A stretch of 39,388 nucleotides of DNA from Paracoccus lichenicola (GTDB lineage Bacteria; Pseudomonadota; Alphaproteobacteria; Rhodobacterales; Rhodobacteraceae). Shown piece by piece: positions 24,515-31,610 of this stretch. The position numbers and the translations under genes were made by a program. Numbering within the stretch: the stretch's first letter is position 1; each line of letters begins with the position of its first letter. Below the pieces are notes generated by a model that saw only the letters and a list, made by a program, of their open reading frames with translations, ran no database searches and was not told the origin of the DNA. The stretch lies in contig NZ_WMBT01000015.1 in assembly GCF_009708075.1 (NCBI RefSeq), forward strand, positions 1 through 39,388. Direction: 5' to 3'.

Positions 24515-26140
24515 ATGACCAACCTGCAGGAACGGCAAGCATACGCAAACGCGCAAGGCCTGCTGTGGCCCGTGGCGCTGGTCATGGCCGCTGCCTTGCT
24601 GATCCGGTTTCATGGTCTTGGCGCCCCGTCCTTCTGGCTGGACGAGGCATACAGCGCCTGGTTTTCGGCGCGCGACTGGACCTATCTGTGGACCGAGGTT
24701 CCGCAGTTCGAGACCCATCCCTCCTTTTACTATTCGCTGCTGAAACTGTGGCGCGTGTTCGGCACCGACGAATTCACCCTGCGGATACCCTCGGTCCTGT
24801 TCAATGTCGCGACGATCCCGCTGGTGGCCTTGTCGGCGCGGCTGTGCAGCGACCGTCGGACGGGACGGTCCGCCGCGATCCTGGCGGCAATCCTGTTCGC
24901 CGGCTCGGCAACCCAGGTCTATGCCGCGCAGGAGGCCCGGCCCTATGCGTTGATGACCCTTGCCATGGCGGTGGCCTTGACCTCGGCCCTTGCCGTGATG
25001 ACGGCGCGGGCGCGGGCCGGCGCGCCGATGCACCGGCTTCTGGCGCGCGACCGGAAGATGGCGCTGGCCTTCGCGGGGATCGGCATCGGCATCGCGCTTC
25101 TGGCCTGGAGCCACAATTTCGGGCCTGTCTTCGGACTGATCCTGGGCGCCTGCCTTTTCGCCTGGTGGCTGTCCGAGGGCGCGCCGCGCGGGCTGCTGGT
25201 CAACCTGCTGCTTTCGGCGGGGCTTGCGGCGCTGCTTTACGCGCCGAACATTCCGATCCTGCTGATGCAGACCCGGTCCCTGGGCGCGGAAGGCTTCTGG
25301 CTGGAGCCTCCCGGACCGAGGGCCGTGGCCTCGGCCATCCTGGAACTGCCGCTTGGTCATTCCCGCTCCGAGGGGGCGGTCATCCTGCTGTTTGCGGCGC
25401 TGTCGTCCCTGGTGGCGCTGTCCGGGCTGGCAGGCATGATGTCGCAGAAAGAGCGCCCGCCGCTGGCCGTGCCGGTCACGCTGGTGGTCCTGGCGACCGT
25501 GCCGGCCATCCTGTCCTTCGCGGGAAGCCACATGGGGCAACCGATCTTCCTGTTCCGGACCTTCCAGGCCTCGCAGTTGCCGGTGCTGATCAGCCTGGCC
25601 TTCGCTCCGCTGGCCCTCAGGCCCCTGCTGCCGGCCCGGTGGCGCTGGACCGCGCCTGCCGTGCCCCTGCTGCTGGCAGCCACGGCACTCTGGTCTGCCC
25701 CGCCCGGAAAGCCGCGCTGGAGCGACGAGAACTGGCGCGACTTCACGCGGAGGATGGCAGAAGCCCCGGTGCCCGCGAAGCTGGTGGTGTATCCGGCCGA
25801 GGCCGAGATGCCGCTTCTCTACTACGGGGATCGCCTGGGCCTTCCGCTGGACATCGCGGCGGTGCCCGGCCATTACCCGGTGCGGGGCGCGGAGTACAGC
25901 TATCCGGCGGGCGGCGGCGGTTCGCCGGGCATGACCCCCGGGATCCTGTCCGGGACCATGGCCAACCTTGCCGGTGACGCGCGGGTCTGGATCGTGACCC
26001 GGGGCCTCGACACCTATGATCCGGCCGGGCTTTTCATGACGCGGATGCAGCGGGAATTTCCCTGCCTTCTGGATGACACCATGCCACGGATAGAACTCCG
26101 CAGCCGCGTTTCGCCTGACGGAAGCTGTCCAGGTTCCTGA
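24515..26140 (+). CDS. GT-C family membrane glycosyltransferase (ArnT/GT39-like)
   Basis: A 541-aa polytopic membrane protein with a GT-C fold. The first periplasmic loop carries WLDEAYSAW (D43, E44), the usual catalytic acidic pair, and QEARPYALM follows as in ArnT/dolichyl-phosphate-mannose-protein-transferase relatives. About ten hydrophobic segments span the first ~390 residues and a soluble periplasmic tail follows. It would take the sugar from the lipid carrier flipped by GtrA and place it on a surface polysaccharide or lipid A. The start at 24515 is preferred (AGGA nine bases upstream); the in-frame ATG at 24506 has no room for a ribosome site and would overlap gtrA by eight bases. In serotype-conversion cassettes the third gene gives specificity, and this fits that role. 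Confidence 0.88.
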   Translation: MTNLQERQAYANAQGLLWPVALVMAAALLIRFHGLGAPSFWLDEAYSAWFSARDWTYLWTEVPQFETHPSFYYSLLKLWRVFGTDEFTLRIPSVLFNVATIPLVALSARLCSDRRTGRSAAILAAILFAGSATQVYAAQEARPYALMTLAMAVALTSALAVMTARARAGAPMHRLLARDRKMALAFAGIGIGIALLAWSHNFGPVFGLILGACLFAWWLSEGAPRGLLVNLLLSAGLAALLYAPNIPILLMQTRSLGAEGFWLEPPGPRAVASAILELPLGHSRSEGAVILLFAALSSLVALSGLAGMMSQKERPPLAVPVTLVVLATVPAILSFAGSHMGQPIFLFRTFQASQLPVLISLAFAPLALRPLLPARWRWTAPAVPLLLAATALWSAPPGKPRWSDENWRDFTRRMAEAPVPAKLVVYPAEAEMPLLYYGDRLGLPLDIAAVPGHYPVRGAEYSYPAGGGGSPGMTPGILSGTMANLAGDARVWIVTRGLDTYDPAGLFMTRMQREFPCLLDDTMPRIELRSRVSPDGSCPGS

Positions 26141-26379
26141 AAGGCCTCTCGGTCAAGGGGCCGGCAAAGCTGCGGGACCGCGGTCCGTGCCGGATCATCC
26201 CATGCCCGGACATGCCCCCTGCCGCCCGTGATGCGGGCAGGCTGCATACAGGCTCATCGGAAAACCCGGCGATGCCCCAAGCGGCAGGGGAAAAACGGGG
26301 CGTGCCATCTTTTCCCCGGTCTGCGGCATCGGTTCTTTGCCCCGTGGATCGCCTGCATTGACCGCAAGAGACGATTGCC

Positions 26380-26642
26380 ATGCCCTTGCGGACCCCTTCC
26401 CAAGCCCTGGAACAAGGGCGCGACCTGATCCGCGACCTTGCGGCACGTCACCACACGGCCAATCCCCGCCTGTTCGGGTCCGTCCTGACCGGCCAGGACC
26501 GCGAGAACAGCGACCCGGACCTGCTGGTGGAACCGTTGGCCCGAACCACGCTGAATGGTCAGCCGGGCGGGATCAGGAAACGCGATCAGCGTTTCCCCGC
26601 ACGCGACGCGACATCGCCACCAGAGACGATGTCATCCCATGA
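26380..26642 (+). pseudogene. Broken MNT-type nucleotidyltransferase (antitoxin-like)
   Basis: The first 50 codons from the ATG at 26380 read as a minimal nucleotidyltransferase: LIRDLAARHHTANPRLFGSV then LTGQDRENSDPDLLVEPL, with the G-S...D-x-D polymerase-beta motif. After that the frame loses similarity. A C-terminal-like piece, RRDIATRDDVIP and a stop, continues in another frame and ends at 26642. A frameshift, and probably an internal deletion, has inactivated the gene. Intact relatives are the antitoxin half of HEPN/MNT pairs; no HEPN toxin gene is beside it. Confidence 0.6.
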
Positions 26643-26685
26643 CCACGAGAGGCCAGCGCCCGCCTGGAGGGCGGGGCGGGCGCCG

Positions 26686-26706
26686 GCCGGGCCTTTGAGG
26701 CCCGGC
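26686..26706 (-). terminator. Hairpin downstream of metQ (distal)
   Basis: An 8-bp perfect GC stem (GCCGGGCC / GGCCCGGC) with a 5-base loop. No T-run follows on the minus strand. It may back up the nearer hairpin at 26732-26755. Confidence 0.35.
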
Positions 26707-26731
26707 GGTTCGGGAAGGATGGGGCGCGACG

Positions 26732-26755
26732 TGGCGAAGGCGATGGCCTTCGCCA
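26732..26755 (-). terminator. Hairpin downstream of metQ
   Basis: TGGCGAAGGC and GCCTTCGCCA form a perfect 10-bp stem around a 4-base loop, 25 bases after the metQ stop on the minus strand. It is a strong hairpin but lacks a clear T-run. Confidence 0.5.
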
Positions 26756-26780
26756 GTCCGGGCAGCAGTCTGTTGCCGCC

Positions 26781-27566
26781 CTACCAGCTGGTCAGCACCG
26801 AGCCTTCGTATTTCTCGTCGATGAAGGCCTTCACGGCGGGGCTGTGATAGGCCTCGACCAGCTTCCTGGCCCAGTCCTGGTTTTCATCCCCTTTCCGCAC
26901 CACGATGATGTTCACGTAAGGGCTGTCGGCCTTTTCGGTGGCGATGGTGTCCTCATTGGGGTTCAGCCCCGCCGCCAGGGCGTAGTTGGTGTTGATGATC
27001 GACGCATCCGTGTCGGCCAGCGACCGGGGCAGTTGGGCGGCGTCCAGTTCCAGGAATTCCAGACCTTTCGGGTTTTCCGTGATGTCGAGCGGCGTGGGCA
27101 CCAGGCCCGTGCCTTCCTCCAGCGTCAGCAGCCCCAGATCCTGCAGGATCAGCAGCGCGCGGCCGCCGTTGGTGGGGTCGTTGGGGATGCCGATCCTGGC
27201 CCCGTCCGGCAGGGCGTCGAGGCTTTCCAGCGTGTCGGAATAGATGCCCATCGGCGTGGTGATGGTGGTGCCGATTTCCACCAGGTCGAAGCCCCGATCC
27301 TTGATCTGGTTTTCCAGATAAGGGCGGTGCTGGAAGCTGTTGGCCTGGATGTCGCCGTCGGCCAGCGCGGTGTTGGGGATCACGTAGTCGGAAAACTCGA
27401 CCACCTCGATGTTCAGGCCCATGGGTTCGGCGACGCGGGCGACCTCCTCCATGATCTCGGCATGTTCGCCGGGGGACACGCCGACGGTGATGTCCTCGGC
27501 CCAGGCGGCGGGGGCCATGGCGGCGGACAGGGCCAGGGCGGAAGCGAAAGCGGCAAGACGCGGCAT
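26781..27566 (-). CDS. metQ: Methionine ABC transporter substrate-binding protein
   Basis: A 261-aa NlpA/MetQ family protein. It has a Sec signal peptide ending in AWA-ED. VGVSPGEHAEIMEEV opens the mature domain, and family marks include ANSFQHRPYLENQ, IPNDPTNGGRALLILQDLGL, INTNYALAAGLNP and YVNIIVVRKGDEN. No lipobox cysteine is visible, unlike E. coli MetQ, so it may be a free periplasmic protein. It binds D- or L-methionine for the importer. The ATG at 27566 follows GAAAGGA. It is the last gene of a leftward metN-metI-metQ operon, 41 bases after metI. Confidence 0.93.
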   Translation of the reverse strand: MPRLAAFASALALSAAMAPAAWAEDITVGVSPGEHAEIMEEVARVAEPMGLNIEVVEFSDYVIPNTALADGDIQANSFQHRPYLENQIKDRGFDLVEIGTTITTPMGIYSDTLESLDALPDGARIGIPNDPTNGGRALLILQDLGLLTLEEGTGLVPTPLDITENPKGLEFLELDAAQLPRSLADTDASIINTNYALAAGLNPNEDTIATEKADSPYVNIIVVRKGDENQDWARKLVEAYHSPAVKAFIDEKYEGSVLTSW

Positions 27567-27607
27567 CGGATATATCCTTTCTTCTGCGATGAAATCCGGG
27601 GGGAAAC

Positions 27608-28282
27608 TCAGCGGCCCCGGTTGCGGGGCGCGCGCTTGTCGAAGCGGGCGGCGATGCGTTCGCCCAGGGACTGCACCAGCTGCACCAGCACGATCAGGAC
27701 CACGACCACGGCGGCCATCACCTCGGGCATGAAACGTTGATAGCCATAGCGGATCCCGAGGTCGCCCAGGCCTTCGCCGCCGACCGCGCCGACCATGGCG
27801 GAATAGCCGATCAGGCTGACCACGGCCAGCGTCAGGCCCAGGGCGATGCCGGGCCGCGCCTCGGCCAGCAGCACCTTGGCGATGATCTGGAAGGGCGTGG
27901 CGCCCATGGCGCGGGCGGCCTCGATCAGGCCCGCATCGACCTCGCGGATGGCGTTTTCGACCAGGCGGGCGATGAAGGGGATCGCGGCCAGCGTCAGCGG
28001 CACGATGGCGGCATTGGTGCCGATGGACGTGCCGACGATGGCGCGGGTCAGCGGGATGATCGCCACCACCAGGATGATGAAGGGCACCGAGCGCGTGGCG
28101 TTCACCACCAGCCCCAGCACCTTGTTCGCCCAAGGCGCCGACAGCAGCTCGCCCCGTTGCGATGTCGCCAGGAACACCCCCAGCGGCAGGCCGAAGGCGG
28201 TGCCCAGGATGGTGGAGGCCGCGACCATGTAGAGCGTCTGCAGCGTGGCTTCCCACAGAAGCGGGATCAGGTCAGCGGACAT
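27608..28282 (-). CDS. metI: Methionine ABC transporter permease
   Basis: A 224-aa BPD-type permease with about five membrane helices. LWEATLQTLYMVAASTILGT at the start, and the cytoplasmic coupling loop LVENAIREVDAGLIEAARAM followed by GATPFQ (EAA motif), are visible. GYSAMVGAVGGEGLGDLGIRYGYQRF is highly typical of MetI. It forms the transmembrane channel of the MetNIQ importer. Its start overlaps the end of metN by 11 bases. Confidence 0.95.
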   Translation of the reverse strand: MSADLIPLLWEATLQTLYMVAASTILGTAFGLPLGVFLATSQRGELLSAPWANKVLGLVVNATRSVPFIILVVAIIPLTRAIVGTSIGTNAAIVPLTLAAIPFIARLVENAIREVDAGLIEAARAMGATPFQIIAKVLLAEARPGIALGLTLAVVSLIGYSAMVGAVGGEGLGDLGIRYGYQRFMPEVMAAVVVVLIVLVQLVQSLGERIAARFDKRAPRNRGR

Positions 28283-29387
28283 GGCCCAGCACCTCGGTCA
28301 GAAGCCCGTGTCGTTCCAGATAGGCCCGCGCCTCGGGTCCCCGGTCCGCATCGACCGAGATCAGCAGGTTGCCGAAGGGATGGGGTCCCACCTCCTCGAT
28401 GGCGCCGGCCAGGATGTTCGAGGCGATGCCCTTCTCGACCGCCAGCCTGGACAGCATCGGGTCGGTGGCGTGGGTTCCGGCGAAGGTCACGCGGATCACC
28501 TCCTCGGACGGGCCGTCGGGGCGGGCGGGCAACAGCCGCCCGGCGATGAAGGCGGGCAGCGTCAGCCCGGTCACGCCGCCCAGAAAGGACCGCGTGGTCG
28601 GATGCCGGGGCCGCGTGAAGATGTCGTAGGTCGGGCCGCTTTCCACGATCCGGCCCGCTTCGATCACCGCCATGTGGCTGGCGATGTCGCGGACCACGGC
28701 CATCTCGTGGGTGATGAGCAGGATCGTCAGGCCCAGGTCGCGGTTGATGTCGGCCAGCAGCCGCAGCACCGTTTGCGTGGTTTCCGGGTCCAGCGCCGAG
28801 GTCGCCTCGTCCGACAGCAGCACCCTGGGGCTTGTGGCCAGGGCGCGCGCGATGCCCACGCGCTGCTTCTGCCCGCCCGACAGCTCTGCCGGATAGCGCC
28901 CGGCCAGGCCGTCGAGGCCCACGCGGGCGATCAGGTCGGCCGTGCGGGCGCGGATGGCCCCCGCAGGCTCTCCCGCGATTTCCAGCGGCAGGGCGATGTT
29001 GCCGGCGACCGTGCGCGAGGACAGCAAGTTGAAATGCTGGAAGATCATGCCCACCTCGCGCCGGATGGCCCGCAGCGCCGCGCCTTGCGCGCGCCCCACG
29101 TCCCGGCCCGCCACGGTGACGGTGCCGCTTGTCGGGCGTTCCAGCCCGTTCACCATCCGCAGCAACGTCGATTTGCCCGCGCCCGACCGGCCGATGATGC
29201 CGCAGATCGCGCCGGGTTCCACGGCCAGCGTTACGTCGGCAAGCGCATGAACGCGCGTGCCGCCCGGCCCGTCGAAGGCCTTGCCGACCCCCGCGAAGCC
29301 GATGGCCGCCCCTGCGGCGGCCTTGTCTTTCGCCGCATCCGCGGGGACATTAGCTTTCGCCGCATCCGCGGCGGGATTGCCGGTCAT
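28272..29387 (-). CDS. metN: Methionine ABC transporter ATP-binding protein
   Basis: A 371-aa ATPase. Walker A is GRSGAGKST, the signature is LSGGQKQRVGIARAL, Walker B/D-loop is VLLSDEATSALDPETT, and the H-loop is ILLITHEM. The C-terminal ~80 residues (FAGTHATDPMLSRL...HPFGNLLISVD) are the NIL regulatory domain that binds methionine and inhibits transport. The ATG at 29387 follows AAGGA. An unusual N-terminal extension of about 25 residues, rich in Ala/Asp/Lys, is made by an 18-base direct repeat at 29327 and 29354. A hairpin in the leader (29397-29452) covers the ribosome site. Confidence 0.95.
   Translation of the reverse strand: MTGNPAADAAKANVPADAAKDKAAAGAAIGFAGVGKAFDGPGGTRVHALADVTLAVEPGAICGIIGRSGAGKSTLLRMVNGLERPTSGTVTVAGRDVGRAQGAALRAIRREVGMIFQHFNLLSSRTVAGNIALPLEIAGEPAGAIRARTADLIARVGLDGLAGRYPAELSGGQKQRVGIARALATSPRVLLSDEATSALDPETTQTVLRLLADINRDLGLTILLITHEMAVVRDIASHMAVIEAGRIVESGPTYDIFTRPRHPTTRSFLGGVTGLTLPAFIAGRLLPARPDGPSEEVIRVTFAGTHATDPMLSRLAVEKGIASNILAGAIEEVGPHPFGNLLISVDADRGPEARAYLERHGLLTEVLGHVR
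29327..29371. repeat. 18-base direct repeat inside the metN 5' coding region
   Basis: CTTTCGCCGCATCCGCGG occurs at 29327-29344 and 29354-29371, a period of 27 bases, so nine codons are duplicated in frame. It extends a low-complexity N-terminal tail of MetN. Confidence 0.7.
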
Positions 29388-29396
29388 CCGTTTCGT

Positions 29397-29452
29397 CCTT
29401 GCGGCCCATCCGCCCCTGGCCGGGTTGCCCCAATCGGGGGCGGGACGCAAGG
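29397..29452 (-). promoter_or_regulatory. Leader hairpin covering the metN ribosome binding site
   Basis: CCTTGCG (29397-29403) pairs perfectly with CGCAAGG (29446-29452), and inside it CGCCCC (29411-29416) pairs with GGGGCG (29437-29442). On the minus strand the outer stem ends with the AAGG of the metN ribosome site, 9-14 bases before the ATG. It could control translation. It does not match the SAM-II layout I know. Confidence 0.45.
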
Positions 29453-29625
29453 TCGGTCATGAACGGCATGGCGTTCCGCCCCCGGACGACGCCCTGGCGG
29501 CCTGTCCAGGCCCTGTCCGAAAACAGCCGCGCCCTTGCTGGCGTCCAGCGCGACCCGATGCGGATGCATCCCCGGACGATCGTCGGAAACGGGCCTTGGG
29601 CAGCGGCCTGCCGCCCTTGCCTGTT

Positions 29626-30021
29626 TCAGCGTGGTCCGAAAGGCGGCATGGCATTCTTCGGCGGCATCATGCCGCGGTCGTCATCCGCGAGGTGCCGGCG
29701 CTTCATGCCCGTGGGCTGGCCAGGCTTGCGGCGGCGCGCCGGCAAAAGCCCCATCAGGCCGCGAACCGCCATTCCCCCCAGCAACCCCGTCCAGCCGCCA
29801 CCCGCATAGCCCAGGACGATCTGCCAGAAGGGCGCATCCCGCAACCACAGGATGATCGTTGCCGTGAAGGATCCGGCCAGGATCAGGGCCAGCGCCACGA
29901 TGACCATGGCAGGACCGGGTCCTGCCGGAGGCAGGGAACGGTCCTCCGGCTGAAAGCGTGGTCCTTGCGCGGGAGCGGCCATACCCGGGGCACCTCGTGA
30001 CTGAGACTTGTCCATGACCAT
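29626..30021 (-). CDS. Small two-helix membrane protein, unknown function
   Basis: A 131-aa protein with two hydrophobic segments, AMVIVALALILAGSFTATII (about 38-57) and IVLGYAGGGWTGLLGGMAVR (about 68-87), between Pro/Gly/Arg-rich tails. I do not recognise the family. AGAGGG precedes the ATG at 30021; a second in-frame ATG at 30015 is equally possible. It is likely an inner-membrane protein and stands alone upstream of metN, about 240 bases away, on the same strand. Confidence 0.6.
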   Translation of the reverse strand: MVMDKSQSRGAPGMAAPAQGPRFQPEDRSLPPAGPGPAMVIVALALILAGSFTATIILWLRDAPFWQIVLGYAGGGWTGLLGGMAVRGLMGLLPARRRKPGQPTGMKRRHLADDDRGMMPPKNAMPPFGPR

Positions 30022-30564
30022 CAAACCCTCTTTGAGCGAAGCCGCAATCTAAATTTTCAACCCCCGGGTGCGATGGTTCGACCCGACATGCCGTCCGACG
30101 GCCCCTTGGCTGGCAACGCGACCGGAAGCTTTCCCGCCCGCACCTGGACCAGCGGACCCGGCAGCTGCACGAGACCGCCCGGCACGACGGCCAGGTCAGC
30201 CGCCTGATGCTCTGCCGCCCGGCAGCAGCAGGCGCGTGTCCATCGGATCCTCCGGGTCAGGAAGGGCGGCAAGGAAGCCGGGCCATCAAGTTGAAAGATT
30301 GTCTTTTTCGTCATGAAAAACGGATTTTCGGGAATCCGTCCAAGGCGGGCGCCCGCCGCCGCAGGAACGGCACCCGGTTCGACCATGCCGTTCGTATCTT
30401 CCTGAATTTCAGGCATTTATCGGTTCAGGACCGGCGGGGAAAGCCGTGGGATCGCCAAGGGTCCCGTGGCCCGGCAAGGGCGCCTTGTCCTCCGCAAGCC
30501 CCGGGCGGCCATGTGGACCCCGACGGATCCAATCCCGATCGTGGCGTGTTCGTGAGGGTGTGAT
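30022..30564. other. Gene-free stretch with a hairpin, before the thioesterase cassette
   Basis: No recognisable gene. Around 30295-30340 the DNA is locally AT-rich and holds a perfect 6-bp hairpin, CGGATT-TTCGGG-AATCCG (30321-30338). The promoter of the rightward small ORF/thioesterase/ligase unit probably lies in this stretch. Confidence 0.4.
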
Positions 30565-30768
30565 ATGCTTGCCGGTGCCTGGGGGTGGGTTGGCCAAGGT
30601 TCTTCTTCGGATGCCTTTCCATCTGCTTCCTGCATTGATCTGGCGGGCGGCAAGGGTGTTGAATTCGGTTCGTCAGGGGCGATCATCATGATCGACGCGT
30701 TCAAGGGTGAGGGTTTCGCATCCCGCGGCCACGGGACCGTGCCGGCCCATCCGGGGATGGCCGCATGA
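30565..30768 (+). CDS. Small ORF coupled to the thioesterase gene, unknown
   Basis: A 67-codon frame. GAGGG lies about seven bases before the ATG at 30565, and its TGA overlaps the thioesterase ATG in an ATGA junction, as in the next gene pair. The peptide has a Gly/Ser-rich middle (GGKGVEFGSSGAIIMIDAFK) and one cysteine, and resembles nothing I know. It may be a real small protein or peptide, or only a leader that couples translation to the thioesterase. Confidence 0.35.
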   Translation: MLAGAWGWVGQGSSSDAFPSASCIDLAGGKGVEFGSSGAIIMIDAFKGEGFASRGHGTVPAHPGMAA

Positions 30769-31610
30769 ATGGCGGTCCGGCAAGGCGCCTGCCGGCCACG
30801 CTGGTGCGGCTGACGGGTCCCGGGCAGGCAGGCTCGCTCGTGTTCATGCCCGACATGGGCGGCAGCGTGTTCTATGCCCGTGCCCTCGTGCAGGAGATCG
30901 GCGGCCTGGCGGGCTGCCTGGGGACCCGCCTCGACCCGGCCCTGTCCGCCGACCTGGGCCGCCTGACCGTTCCAGAACTGGGGCGCCGCCTGGCCCAGGA
31001 CATCGCCCGGGCCGGCCTGCCGCAGCCGCTTCACCTTGGCGGATTTTCCTTCGCGGGTTATGTGGCCTTCGAGGCCGCGCGCCACCTGGATGCCCTTGGC
31101 CTGCAGGTCGAGACCTTGTGGCTGTTCGATTCGGAGGTGCTGCGCAAGGTGCCCGGCTTCAGGCGCTGGCACGCGCCCCTGGCCGAGACGCGCCGCGCCC
31201 TGGGCTTCACCCGCCGCAACTGGCGGGTCATGCTGGGCGGACGGCCCCACCCCGAGGTCCTGCACGCCTACGAGGAAGTGCCGATGTATCTTTGGGAGCA
31301 TCCCGAAGGGTGCCGCGAGATCATCCGCGGGCTTTACCGCGCCTCGACCGAATACCGCCCCGAACCCTGGCCCGATCCCCGGCTTCTGGGCCGGACCGTC
31401 GTGCTTCGGGGCGTGCTGGAAAGGCGCCATCGCGGCTTTCCCGACGACCTCGGCTGGCGGCAGCTGATCCCGCGCTGCGATGTGGTGGATGTCGGCGGCA
31501 AGCACCTGGGCATGATGACCGACCCGGGCGCCGTGTCGCAGGTGGCGGCGGCGATGCGGGAGGGGCTGGCCGCGGGGATCGGGAACACCATGGGGAGGAC
31601 CAGCGCATGA
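30765..31610 (+). CDS. Type II thioesterase-like alpha/beta hydrolase
   Basis: A 281-aa alpha/beta hydrolase of the thioesterase type found with NRPS/PKS genes. The nucleophile elbow is GGFSFAG (Ser95), the histidine is probably H247 in GGKHLGMM, and the acid is near LFDSE (about 125). FMPDMGGSVFYARALVQEI near residues 27-45 matches the start of such domains. It would release or hydrolyse an acyl or aminoacyl chain from the carrier domain of the next protein. GGGGA precedes the ATG at 30765 and its stop overlaps the next ATG by four bases. Confidence 0.85.
   Translation: MNGGPARRLPATLVRLTGPGQAGSLVFMPDMGGSVFYARALVQEIGGLAGCLGTRLDPALSADLGRLTVPELGRRLAQDIARAGLPQPLHLGGFSFAGYVAFEAARHLDALGLQVETLWLFDSEVLRKVPGFRRWHAPLAETRRALGFTRRNWRVMLGGRPHPEVLHAYEEVPMYLWEHPEGCREIIRGLYRASTEYRPEPWPDPRLLGRTVVLRGVLERRHRGFPDDLGWRQLIPRCDVVDVGGKHLGMMTDPGAVSQVAAAMREGLAAGIGNTMGRTSA

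Noticed and set aside
29388..29470. SAM-II riboswitch upstream of metN
   Set aside because: The leader is GC-rich and lacks the A-rich pseudoknot sequence I would expect; only a plain double-stem hairpin is supported.
30707..31606. N-terminal extension of the adenylation protein
   Set aside because: The frame stays open upstream but overlaps the thioesterase gene; the ATGA junction at 31607 and the start of ANL homology set the true start.
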